Source: Protula sp. h YS-2021 (Eukaryota > Annelida > Polychaeta > Sabellida > Serpulidae). From it: 64,000 nucleotides of DNA. The stretch covers positions 5,283,105 to 5,347,104 of the forward strand of contig OX457034.1 in assembly GCA_949752745.1 (NCBI GenBank). The letters run 5' to 3'. The notes below the pieces were generated by a model, which was not told the origin of the DNA, did not search any database, and was given only the letters and a program-made list of their open reading frames with translations. Shown piece after piece: positions 39,316 to 49,595 of this stretch; positions within the stretch are counted from its first letter, which is position 1; every line of letters starts with the position of its first letter. The position numbers and the translations under genes were made by a program.

Positions 39316-39963
39316 TTACTTTGCTTCACTGACTTTAAGTACTCCACACTTGCCGCAGAAGTTGCTTGGTTCACACAACTTGCAATTATACTTGTGGCAG
39401 TGGCAATGATAATCCTCCACATATCCACAAGCACCGCAATAGTCACAGGTAAGTCCAAGTTGATTTTGTACTTTCATGTTCTCCAACTGAACTTCAGCCA
39501 GCCTTTTCTTGGATAGCTTTGACAACTTCATCCGACCATCCTTTTGCAGCTTGATGATCGTTTTCTTGTCATGACATTCCTCACATGGTGATAGGGCTGA
39601 GTTGATGTTGTCCATCTCCTGAAGCAGTGTCTCCCATTCACCATCATTCATGTTGATGTGATGTGTGTATTCTTTCCCTTCAAACCGTGACGTGCGCACA
39701 AAACTCACATAGCGCATATCCAAGTATGAAATGACTTCAAGCCACTTCGTTTGCGTTAAGTACAGTTTGAAGCCAATGTCGCGTAAATTTTTCAAGCTTT
39801 GGCATACAATCTTCCACAAAGATGGTGAATAAGCACACCATCTCTCTCCACGTGTGATGCGTAGAAATGGCCCATATTCTCCATGCTCCACAGTAATGGT
39901 TAAGTTAGCACTAATTTTAAAGCTGCTGCTGCGCTGCGTTGCGTTGCTTGTCTTGTTCTCCAT
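39316..39963 (-). CDS. PC4-like protein with C-terminal zinc module
   Basis: 215 residues from the ATG at 39963; the frame extends upstream only through a TTG and across the TATA box at 40048-40040, so that part is excluded. The N-terminal half repeats the pattern of the left-arm family (GPFLRITRGERWCAYSPSLW; MRYVSFVRTSRFEGKEYTHH then INMNDGEWETLLQEMD). The C-terminal half has CEECH and a dense Cys/His cluster (CDYCGACG, HCHCH, CKLC, CGKCG). It is a fifth member of the family, fused to zinc fingers, in the opposite arm. Confidence 0.6.
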   Translation of the reverse strand: MENKTSNATQRSSSFKISANLTITVEHGEYGPFLRITRGERWCAYSPSLWKIVCQSLKNLRDIGFKLYLTQTKWLEVISYLDMRYVSFVRTSRFEGKEYTHHINMNDGEWETLLQEMDNINSALSPCEECHDKKTIIKLQKDGRMKLSKLSKKRLAEVQLENMKVQNQLGLTCDYCGACGYVEDYHCHCHKYNCKLCEPSNFCGKCGVLKVSEAK

Positions 39964-40039
39964 AGCTGCTACAATGTACTGATGATGCACTCCCTCCAAC
40001 TGTCTGCTGAGAAATGACTTCACTCTGCTGAGTTCACTC

Positions 40040-40048
40040 CCTTTTATA
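40040..40048 (-). promoter_or_regulatory. TATA box of the 39963 gene
   Basis: TATAAAAGG on the minus strand, about 77 bp upstream of the ATG; it overlaps the stop codon (40046-40044) of the frame that continues the 40561 ORF. Confidence 0.6.
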
Positions 40049-40561
40049 CCCAACTGTTTGCTGAGTCAGCTTTCTTTTCAAAGAACTTGCAAAGTTTTGA
40101 ATTCACTTCAACTCGTCCATGGTTGAATCGGACAAGGTCTGATACATTCGTCTTCAATGGAACATCATCATCATAATGTAAAATGATTCTTGCAGCCACA
40201 TCTAACATGAGCTCACTGCCCAAATTGTATTCACGTTGATAAATGCTAAATCAATGTCATAAGTTAACGGTAAATGTAGATCTTCACATTCACGTAGAAA
40301 CGAGCGGATGAAACGATCTCTTGGAATGGTCTTTCCAACAGCTTCCCAATGCTGATGTAAGTTCTTCACTTGCAGCATCCAATCCGATTCAAAAGCAGGA
40401 AGCTTTGAAAACACATAGTCAGCATAATTCACTTTGAAGACGTCATCCATAGTCATACATCTGTGAAAAAGTAAGGCCGACATTGTCAAGTCTTTTCTCG
40501 TCACACAATATCCACTTGTTGACTTGTTGACAGAATGTATTACTAGTTGACTAGTTGACAT
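40044..40561 (-). pseudogene. Polinton accessory ORF broken by a 1-bp frameshift
   Basis: The frame 40561-40202 (119 codons) starts with MSTSQLVIHSVNKSTSGYC, read from the internal inverted repeat, and continues to FLRECEDLHLPLTYDIDLA. Near 40,250 the similarity to the 38959 paralogue moves to another frame (YNLGSELMLDVAARIILHY) which stays open to a TAA at 40046-40044. I infer a single-base deletion in the GCATTTATC stretch. A splice explanation (TTGATTTAG acceptor) is less likely. Confidence 0.5.
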
Positions 40562-40780
40562 GTTTCACTCATGCTTTTATACTACTTCCATGTAATCAAA
40601 ATATGGTGTGTAACTTTGTTAAAAAATTGCTGACTCAGCAGAATTTTACTTGTGTATATGAATGTCTCACTTACAGTTGTCGAGTTGTACAGCTGCACTG
40701 CTACACAGCAGAGACATCTAGCGGTGAAGTTAACTGACGGTGAAGTTAAATGGTCTGCAAAATGGTATTCATCCGCGAAG
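40530..40780. repeat. Internal inverted repeat, right copy (promoter block)
   Basis: Inverse of 26066-26325, with TATAAAAG on the minus strand at 40581-40574 and the ATG at 40561. It shares the Activator-protein-1-like CTGACTCAGC and the MSTSQ start sequence. Confidence 0.8.
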
Positions 40781-40944
40781 AAGCACTGTAATGGCGGTAA
40801 AAATGCATACAGCCAGCTGCGCAAATAGCCTATGACTACTTTATAACAAAACTTTACATAAAACTGAATCAAATGGTGAAATTTTCATATAAATCGACCA
40901 AGTATAACGAAAGGTATTGTTTTACAAAGTTTCAATTAAGCAAA

Positions 40945-41270
40945 TAACCAAAGTTTGTTTACAAAGTTTGTTTACAAATTTTGTTTATAAAGTTTGTTTA
41001 TAAAGTTTGTTTACAAATTTTATTTATAAAGTTTGTTTACAAAGTTTGTTTACAAAGTTTGTTTACAAAGTTTGTTTACAAATTTTGTTTATAAAGTTTA
41101 TTTACAAAGTTTGTTTACAAAGTTTGTTTACAAAGTTTGTTTACAAAGTTTGTTTACAAAGTTTATTTATAAAGTTTGTTTATAAAGTTTGTTTACACAG
41201 TTTGTTTACAAAGTTTCAATTATGCAAATAACTAAAGTTTGTTTACAAAGTTCACTTTTTATTTATAAAG
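40945..41270. repeat. ~16-bp AAAGTTTGTTTAC tandem repeat
   Basis: About 18 units of AAGTTTGTTTACAA or AAGTTTGTTTATAA in the right arm; no gene. Confidence 0.9.
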
Positions 41271-41454
41271 TTTCAATAAACACTTACCGAAATAGTTGTC
41301 ACTGGATGCCATCCCTTGATCTGATGTGATCCAATTGTAGTTCTACAACTTGTACTTCCTTGCTCCACTCACCGAAATGACTGTCACTGCTGTATGCTCA
41401 TCCCTTATATACCCCTCTGATGGAACTGAAGCTGACTTGACAGAATGTTGCTCG

Positions 41455-42012
41455 CCTAGGGGGGGGGGGGGGGGGTCGAAAAAATGAAAAATGTTCAGAA
41501 TCGTCTGAAACGGATAAATATGCAAAAATCACAATTTCGAGGGGGGGGGGGGGTCGAAAAAATGAAAAATGTTCAGAATCGTCTGAAACGGATAAATATG
41601 CAAAAATCACAATTTCGAGGGGGGGGGGGTCGAAAAAATGAAAAATGTTCAGAATCGTCTGAAACGGATAAATATGCAAAAATCACAATTTCGAGGGGGG
41701 GGTCGAAAAAATGAAAAATGTTCAGAATCGTCTGAAACGGATAAATATGCAAAAATCACAATTTCGAGGGGGGGGGGTCGAAAAAATGAAAAATGTTCAG
41801 AATCGTCTGAAACGGATAAATATGCAAAAATCACAATTTCGAGGGGGGGGGGGGGTCGAAAAAATGAAAAATGTTCAGAATCGTCTGAAACGGATAAATA
41901 TGCAAAAATCACAATTTCGAGGGGGGGGGGGGGTCGAAAAAATGAAAAATGTTCAGAATCGTCTGAAACGGATAAATCTGCAAAAATCACAATTTCGAGG
42001 GGGGGGGGGGTT
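41455..42012. repeat. Poly-G minisatellite inside the right end
   Basis: Eight G runs (9-18 G) separated by a conserved ~62-bp spacer containing AATGTTCAGAATCGTCTGAA and AATATGCAAAAATCACAATT. Frames across it are repeat translations. Confidence 0.95.
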
Positions 42013-42387
42013 GTCGACCTTTTTAGGCTCTGTTGCCATGGTTACACTGATTGACAGGTGGAGTGCGTTGGCTTCATGTTGATTGACTCGGCCAAACCAC
42101 TTTCGCTCCAGACAGCATCATCTCAGTATGACGTCATGATGACGTCACAGATGGTCGCGCCTATCCTAACGCTTATCATGACTTCCGGTCCAGACATGAT
42201 GACGTCACTTCCGGTCCAGACATGATGACGTCACTTCCGGTCCAGACATGATGACGTCACTTCCGGTCCAGACATGATGACGTCACTTCCAGTCCAGACA
42301 TGATGACGTCACTTCCAGACATGATGACGTCACTTCCAGACGGTATGACGTCACAAAGTGCAGTAGAACTCTCGTTTATACCCTACT
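42000..42387. repeat. Polinton right terminal inverted repeat
   Basis: Inverse of the left end with nine TGACGTCA palindromes (ten at left); ends CTCGTTTATACCCTACT. Confidence 0.95.
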
Positions 42388-42393
42388 AGTCTT
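42388..42393. repeat. 6-bp target-site duplication, right copy
   Basis: AGTCTT, identical to 24891-24896. Confidence 0.9.
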
Positions 42394-44507
42394 TTCGATA
42401 ACGTGGCATTCTTGCACAATATTCAGCCTCTTAACTCCCTTCTCGATATTGGCACTTTATGGCTGGCTCATAAATTGATGAGTACTTTTACATTTCTGCG
42501 CTTTTAAATAATTGGTTGAAATAATAATGCTTTTACTTCATCACTTTGAAGCGCGATAAGTATAATTTTGGTCTAAAAATATAATAACTGAACTGTACAA
42601 TGTGATGCACTGATAAAGTGACATGCCGTTTTCTGATCACTCCTGGAGTCTGTGAACTCTAATGGTTTTGTTTAATTGTCGAAAGACATTCTAAAGCAGT
42701 ACTGTGTTCATGTCTTTCAACGTGCATTCGTTTTCCTGGGTTTTGTTTTTGTTTTTTTAATAAGTAATTGCTACAAATGGAAGTGCGTCTTTCCTCATCA
42801 TTTCATTTGTAAATCTCGCTGATGTGTGGGGTTAAAAGGCTCGAATATTCTGCTGACATAGCTATTGGTAAAAATTGTACTCATGGGCGCTCGCCGTTTA
42901 CAATAATCTGCTATGCCTCACTACCCATAACGTTTCTAAAATCGTTTTTCAAGCTATAAGTTTGAATTTTTAAGTCGATTAATTTTTTTCTCCTATAGAG
43001 ATCGCCAAGTAAAGTAATAACCTGGTAAAGAATACTATTAGAAACAGTTTTTCGCAGCAAAAGTGATACTAAAACTCTTGGAGACGTGCGGTTTGAAAAT
43101 ATTTTAAGGTTTCGTTGCTTCGATAGGCGAATCGACAAAATCGTATTAATTCAAGAAGAATCAATTATAATGCAAACGTGTGATCTCAAACGATGCAAGC
43201 AAGACCCTACGACGCGCAGCACTTCGAAAAGGTGTCAAATGTGCATACATGCTTGTACATAGCAAGACAAATGCACATGCTTATACACAAACTGACTATC
43301 GATCAGCACCTTCTATTACAGCAGACTAGCCCGATATAGTCCGCTGGTTTAAAAAGTGCTGCATTTCAGAAAAAAATTGAATTTCGTATTTTGGATGTGC
43401 ACGTTGCTCTGTTGTGTCCAAAAATATCTGTTCCTTCATGAAAATTCAGCTAGCTAGCAAATAGAACATAGGCTCTGGAATAAAATAAATCACATGATAT
43501 TTTATCATCGAGCCAGAAAACCTGACAAACCGATCATTTTATAACTAACATCATAGCAAGCTGGTAAATGGTACGTATCCATTTAAGGAAAGATCAGAAT
43601 GACATACATTGGTCAAATCCATGTATATAACTTATTGCCACACCCAAATTAAATGAAAATATTTTTTACGTTTTTTATCATATTTAACTCTAATTAGTCA
43701 TGCACAGCAAAAAGATAAAAAAAAACAAAAAATGCAAGATTCTTATTCTTTGTGTGCAGAACTAGCTAGCAAAATGTGGGAAATGTGCGTTACTAAAAGC
43801 AAATAGCGTCAGAGTATTCACTTCAGTTATACCCATTTTAAACTGATAACTTTGTTATACATGAGTTTCAGACTATTTCTAAGTAAGCGGGCAAACCAAA
43901 ACTTGTTAATGGTTTGGCGCCCTTCTACGGTAGACACAAAGTAGATTTATTATTCATTAAGGAGCTGTGCTACATGAAGTTAAATAAAATATTGGAAAAA
44001 AATTAGGCTAAACTGAGGACTTTCACAGTGTCATATTGTTACGTGAATTTTTCATGACCGTAAACCAGGGTTAAAACTGTTTATCATGCATGTCTAAAAA
44101 GTAAGAAGAAATACACACAGAATGATGAATTTTGGAGCAGAAAGACGGTCCATAATTAGTTCTAATTTCTTTAAAAATTGAGTACTTTTATTAGGTATTT
44201 TGCTTTTCCCACAAAAAGAGGACAAGGAGAAGAGGAACTGTTGTTGTAGAGCTGTGAAAAGGATCGGTGTCCAAAACTTGTGACGTACTTTTCATGTAAA
44301 ACGTCTAATCTATAAATGAAACAAACTCAGTTTCAAATTCCATAGATTACAATCAAGTTCTACTTTTGGGTAAAGATACAAAGGTATGCTGAGTTTAGGA
44401 AACCAGTCTGTGGCTTGCCTTGCGGAAAAGAATTCACTTCGCTTTGACTATTGCACAACTATAACGTGCTTGCTAACTGCATAAACATTGCTTAATAAAT
44501 CTATTGA
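42394..44507. other. AT-rich intergenic DNA
   Basis: No gene, RNA or repeat I can support in these 2.1 kb. Confidence 0.4.
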
Positions 44508-44691
44508 AATAACAGCAGGGTAGAAATGACAGTTCTACGCCACCTTGTGACGTCACAATAACGTCATCAGTCACGTGACCAACCCCCCTCCCCCTAGGCG
44601 GCATAACCCTAATCCTAGACCATACTATGTATGAAACAATTGATGTGTGCGTTATTAACTTATTTCGACTGTTTTTCAGAACATTCCTTAA

Positions 44692-44757
44692 GTCCTCTAT
44701 GGCGCAGTCGGCAGATCGTAGTACTCATGGTCGCAAGGTTGGTGGTTCAAGCCCACC
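44692..44757 (+). repeat. tRNA-like sequence (A and B box) in the left arm
   Basis: TGGCGCAGTCGGCAG (A box) and GGTTCAAGCCC (B box) with correct spacing and a CAT in the anticodon position. The acceptor and anticodon stems do not pair well, so it is tRNA-derived, not a functional tRNA. A partial direct copy lies at 44904-44960. Confidence 0.6.
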
Positions 44758-45274
44758 CCCCTCTTCACCCACCTAGGCGGCATATAGGAAGTGACGTCAT
44801 CATGACGTCATAGGGTGTCTTAGTAAACCCATGGGTGTTTTAAAACACTATGAATGTGCTCGTTATGACCTTATGTCGAATGTTTTCCAGAACATTCCCC
44901 TTAAGTCCTCTGTTGCGCAGTCGGTAGAGTGTAGGTCGCCAGGTTGGTGGTTCCAGCCTCCCCCCCCCCCGGCGGCATACAGGAAGTGACGTCAAAATGA
45001 CGTCATTGGTGGCTTAGAACCCCATGGGTGTTCTGCGCCACTTCCAGACCCAGTTCCACACTACCTACTACTAGTAGTATGAAAATGGGTCTAGAAGTGG
45101 CGCAGAACACTCATGGGTGTTTTAAAACACTTGTTGACGATACTATGTGTGGAACATATTATGACGTCATAATAGGCAATGTAATCATAGTGAGGATGTG
45201 AGGACCCCCACCTCCCCCCCTCCCTAGGAGAGCAAAATTCAGCCAAATCAGCAAAAAAAGTTGTATAAAAGCTG

Positions 45275-45705
45275 TAATGTTTAACCGATTTCAATCAAAA
45301 TTTTACCGTTTGATCCAGTTTTATTTCTAGTTTTTGCATAACGTTGTCATATGCTATTCGCAATTTTACATCTTGAAATTTTAACTTTTAAAAAACCAAA
45401 AAAGTAGATAACTTTCGTCATGTTTAACCGATTTGAATCAAAATTTTACCGTTTGATCCAGTTTTATTTTTAGTTTTCACATAAAGTTGTCATAGGCTAT
45501 TCGCTTATGTGGTTATAAGCATAATTTTTACATCCCAAAATTTTAACTTTTAAAGTATCAAAAAAGTAGATAACTTTCGTCATGTTTAACCGATTTTAAT
45601 CAAAATTTTACCGTTTGATCCGGTTTTATTTCTAATTTTTACATAAAGTTGTCACAGGCTATTTACATATCTGGCTATAAGCATATTTTTTTCATCCCAA
45701 ATTTT
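45275..45705. repeat. Three ~155-bp tandem units inside the element
   Basis: Units share AACCGATTT(C/G/T)AATCAAAATT, GTTTGATCC(A/G)GTTTTATT and AGTAGATAACTTTCGTC. Confidence 0.75.
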
Positions 45706-45844
45706 TTGGGTGAGAAAAGCACACCATTCAAACATGTGTTCGAATGGCAAGCCCATCTAAACACATGGTCGAATAAGCAGCCCATTATTTTTGGAACATA
45801 TTACGTCATGGTGTTGATTAACAAGTTATTCAGCACCGTGTTCT

Positions 45845-45942
45845 ACAACAATTGTTCAAGAACATGTTGAACATGTTCTTCAACTTGTTGAACATGTTCA
45901 ACTTGTTCAACAACATGTTGTTCGACAAGTTCAACATGCCTG
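45845..45942. repeat. Cluster of GAACATGTTC-type palindromes
   Basis: Overlapping palindromes such as GAACATGTTC and CAACATGTTG follow each other for ~95 bp near the right arm. Confidence 0.7.
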
Positions 45943-45958
45943 GTGGGAGGGGGGGGGG

Positions 45959-46018
45959 CTTGAACCACCAACCTCGCGACCATGAGTCCTACGCTCTACC
46001 GACTGCGCCACAGAAGAC
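45959..46018 (-). repeat. tRNA-like sequence in the right arm
   Basis: Inverse copy of the left-arm sequence (GTGGCGCAGTCGGTAGAG ... GGTTCAAGCCC). Confidence 0.6.
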
Positions 46019-46196
46019 TTAAGGAGAATGTTTTTGAAGGCATTCGACATAAGGTCATCACGCACACATTCATTGTTTCATACATAGTATGTCTAGGGTT
46101 ATGCCGCCTAGGGGGGGGGGGGTGGTCACGTGACTGATGACGTCATCATGACGTCACAAGGTGGCGTAGAACTGTTGTTTCTACCCTACTAAAAAC

Positions 46197-49100
46197 GCAA
46201 ATTCTAAATGTACAGCCTTACTCAAACCCTTTCGACCCTGCCCGACATGCGCAAGAGACGTCCCCCATTTCATTTATATATTACATCATTGATTGTAGTC
46301 GCGTGCGAGTTTTAGCTACGGATGTGCTCCTGAAGAGTAACATCTAAACTATGATTTTGTTTTATTTATAAATTTATGGTCGTAACCAATATGTAAATAA
46401 GTTTCCTTTCCTGTCCTACGCTTCGACGATTTTCCCGCAAATTTTCGACATATAAATACAGACATGCTAATCTCAGTAACTAGTACCTGTTACTCACACA
46501 AACTGAAACTCTTAAGTGTGTAATTTTTATACGTTTTAATTTTATTATTATGTTTTTTTTGTATATTTTATTGTATATAATCTTGCTTTCTAATTAATCT
46601 GTCGACATCGAACGAGTTTTTGTAAGTTATGATATATGAACCAGCCATTATCCATTTCCATACCAAATTGGTGTTCAATATCATTTATGTAGCGAGGAGG
46701 ATTTTCATGAGAGAATGAGATATACAGTCACTGTAATTACACCTAATCAAAACATATGAATATTTAGAAATGAACTTGGTGCGTCGGAATGACCAATAAA
46801 CATAGAAAACATACAAATATAGAAGTCATGCATCCTGAACCTGTTATTCCTGGATAGGAGGTGAAGAAAATAAATATTCGGGAATACATTGCTTTCGGTT
46901 ACTGGAATTGCAAATCTTGAACTAAGTTGAGCGGCCGTTTAATAAAATATTGATATTTTTGTATATTTTACAAAAAATAACTTGTTTACATTCTTTGCTG
47001 CATTATACACGGATTCATGTACGATAGGTTTAATTATTGTAGGTAACATGCGGGAGGTTAGTAATATTTCTATAGTTCTTATTTTATCGCCCACCCGCAG
47101 TTTTGCACGCAAAACTTTTTCTTCAAAGAAAGATCGGAAAGGTCCGAAAGTACGAACTGGTTTATGCCATTGGATGATTACATTTCCGTAAAGTTAATAT
47201 GATAGTATTTAATTTTTATCAAAGTAAAGGTTTATGCTTTTTAGGCCCCAACCCTTTTATTGGGGCCTATAGGTTTGGAGTGTCTGTCCGTCATGGCTTT
47301 ATACCCCTTTGAATTTTTTTTTTTTTTTGGGGGGGGGGGGGGGGAGCGGTTGGGGCCTGCTCGTGTTTCACAAATACTTACTTGTTTCATATCCACATCG
47401 TGTCGTTCCAATATCGCTTCCTTTATACGTAAAAATAGGCATAAGTACAAGGACTGGTAGCTCCGAGTCAGCTCTTCCTTACACTTACTCGGTATATCTA
47501 TCTGTCAGATCTACGGCGCCTTCCATTGTTCCACTAATAAAGGTCAACTTCATTTCGTGTGAGGCACGAATAGTCTATACCAGTCCTTATAATTCAAACA
47601 CTTACAGAAAGTTCATGCTGAATATACCCTTTTTTTTGTTAAAAAAAGCAGGGTTCCCACTCAATTTTGAAAATGTACCCCCACTTATTGAAAACTGTGC
47701 GTGAATGCGAAAAAATGGGGGTTCGGTCACTTCACAAGTAAAATGTATAAAACACTCACCGAACATCTCAGGACCATTATCAATAAAAGACAAAAAAATA
47801 AATGTATCATTTCGTGTTTATTTTAACGTTTTTTAATAGAAAGCAAACAAAACGGAAAACACTCCCATCATAATAATAACAGAAAATTAATACTACTCCG
47901 TTACAGTAACAGTTTTGAATCCAATAGGTTTGGGGTGTCTTTCTGTCCGTCATCGCTTTATACCCCTAGGAATTTGGGGGCGGTTGGGGCCTGCTTGTGT
48001 TTCACAAATACTTACTTGTTTACCAGATACTTGAAGTTAAGAAAAGAATTTCTGGTTTCCTCAGCGCTGCTTGTTGCATTTTCGCCTTGTGCAAAAGCCT
48101 TCAAAATCTCTTCCATTGCCTCGTTTCCGCGATTTCTATTACCATCACTATCGACCGGCAGAAGCTTTGGATTCAAAATTAAATTGAGATTCTTCAAAAT
48201 TTCCATGTCGTCTTCTGGAAATCTTTTATCAAATTCATCTAGCAAATTTGATATGAACTCATGATTGACTTGGGCAACATTATTTAAATGTGTTTTTTAT
48301 CACAGGAATTTCTGTGCGTGACTGTACCCCCGACTCTTCAAAAGTGTGCGTGTTTGTGCGTGAATCACTTACAAACGCACGGAAATGGGAACCCTGAAAA
48401 AAAGACACAATTTTTGTGGGCAGAATATCTTTTATATCTTCGGTAAAGTACAGAAAAGTTATCTTCGGCACTCCCCTGTCAAATGTTTACGTTCTGGCCT
48501 GTTAGTTTCATGTGACCAAGGTCAAGTGACCAGAAATTTAAAAAGGGTTATAAATTATCTGTAAAATATATACTCAGATAATCAACAGATGCGGAATTAG
48601 GCGTAGATTTATTCTGTACACTCACGATATTTGAATTTTAGTTTTTTTATGCTTTTCGAAATATCAACTCAAAAATTTTTGGCGGATAATCACAAAATTT
48701 ATTATCACTTTCTCACGTGATAGACAGAATGCAAACAAATGTCACTTATTCCGGAGATTTGTGGTTATTTCCGTATTATTTGCTTTTAAAAGAAAGCGTG
48801 TCACAGCAGAAGGGCCTTTAGGAAATACAAATAAAGACTTGTGGGTCGTTGAATCTCGTACACAGTCATCACAGATGTGCCCCAAAGCGAGCGCAGTTGA
48901 CTTGCACATCGTTATAATGAGGAATTGAAGCGGTACGGTGAATCCCTGGAGCAAGAAGGAGGGGAGATAGAATTATTTGGAGTAGATCGTAGTTTTGACA
49001 CCACGATGTTCAATTCTAACTAAACTTATTAAGCCCGATGCCCATTTGTCAAACCTTTCAACTCATACATTGCTTATTTTACGATATTGGATGAATAATT

Positions 49101-49595
49101 TTTTTCAGCAACGTACGATGTTCTTTTCAATTTCACCAGTTTGTATCTACTGTAACCGTTCGTTCTCCTAACCCTTCGTGGTCACTACACTGTATACGAC
49201 TGTAGTCAATCAACACTTCTGACACTAAAATGGTGTACGCATAAAATTCGTTACGAAACACATCCTGAGCTTTGTGGTATACTTGGAACCGCACCTGAAA
49301 ACTTTTTTTAACCTATCATCTTAGTGACTGCTGTGCAGGCTGTGTATAAGATGAGATAAGATATCATTTTATTTCGAAACTTGCAACCATAGAGGTTGAA
49401 TTGCGTTCGAAGATGCATAATAATATTTTATGGCGAACATTGTAATCATAAGATATTATATAATATTACAGTTGATCTGTTTGATCATTCGTCCTGTCAC
49501 TTTATCACTTTTCGTTATTCTGTTTTTAAGTTACAATTGGGTCTCGGCAAGAGTTTATTTATTTTATCGTTGTCAGTTTGAATTTTCTTGAGAAA
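46197..49595. other. Intergenic DNA with dispersed repeats
   Basis: Two copies of a ~120-bp repeat (about 47265-47390 and 47925-48025) with TTTATACCCCT, GGTTGGGGCCTGCT and CACAAATACTTACTTGTTT. No host gene recognised apart from the exon-like frame at 48012-48245. Confidence 0.4.
48012..48245 (-). other. Exon-like open frame of unknown origin
   Basis: 77 codons (LDEFDKRFPEDDMEILKNLN, GNEAMEEILKAFAQGENATS) with amphipathic helices, ending at a good donor (AACAA|GTAAGT). It may be a fragment of a domesticated transposase-type gene; I could not assign a family. Confidence 0.3.

Larger units (their letters stand above)
24897..42387. mobile_element. Maverick/Polinton (adintovirus-like), 17.5 kb, near complete
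   Basis: Bounded by inverted repeats (AGTAGGGTATAAACGAGAG at left, its complement at right) and a perfect 6-bp duplication. It carries the core set of the class: protein-primed DNA polymerase B, chromodomain retroviral-like integrase, packaging ATPase, adenain-type protease, hexon-like and penton-like capsid genes. About twenty-one ORFs lie in two converging blocks. Most core genes look intact; two accessory genes are broken (NADAR stop at 38521-38523; frameshift near 40,250), so the copy is young but may not be fully functional. Confidence 0.95.
44514..46190. mobile_element. Non-autonomous Polinton-related element with tRNA-like arms
   Basis: Ends AG(C/T)AGGGTAGAAA...AGTTCTACGCCACC with TGACGTCA sites and a poly-C/CTAGG block, all closely matching the order seen at the Polinton ends (AGTAGGGTATAAA...AGTTCTACTGCAC). 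Flanks AATAAC and AAAAAC form an imperfect 6-bp duplication. There is no coding gene. The two arms (about 44514-44770 and 45950-46190) are inverted copies. Confidence 0.75.

Noticed and set aside
41398..42082. Several frames over the poly-G array
   Set aside because: Repeat translations with G-run-dependent frame changes.
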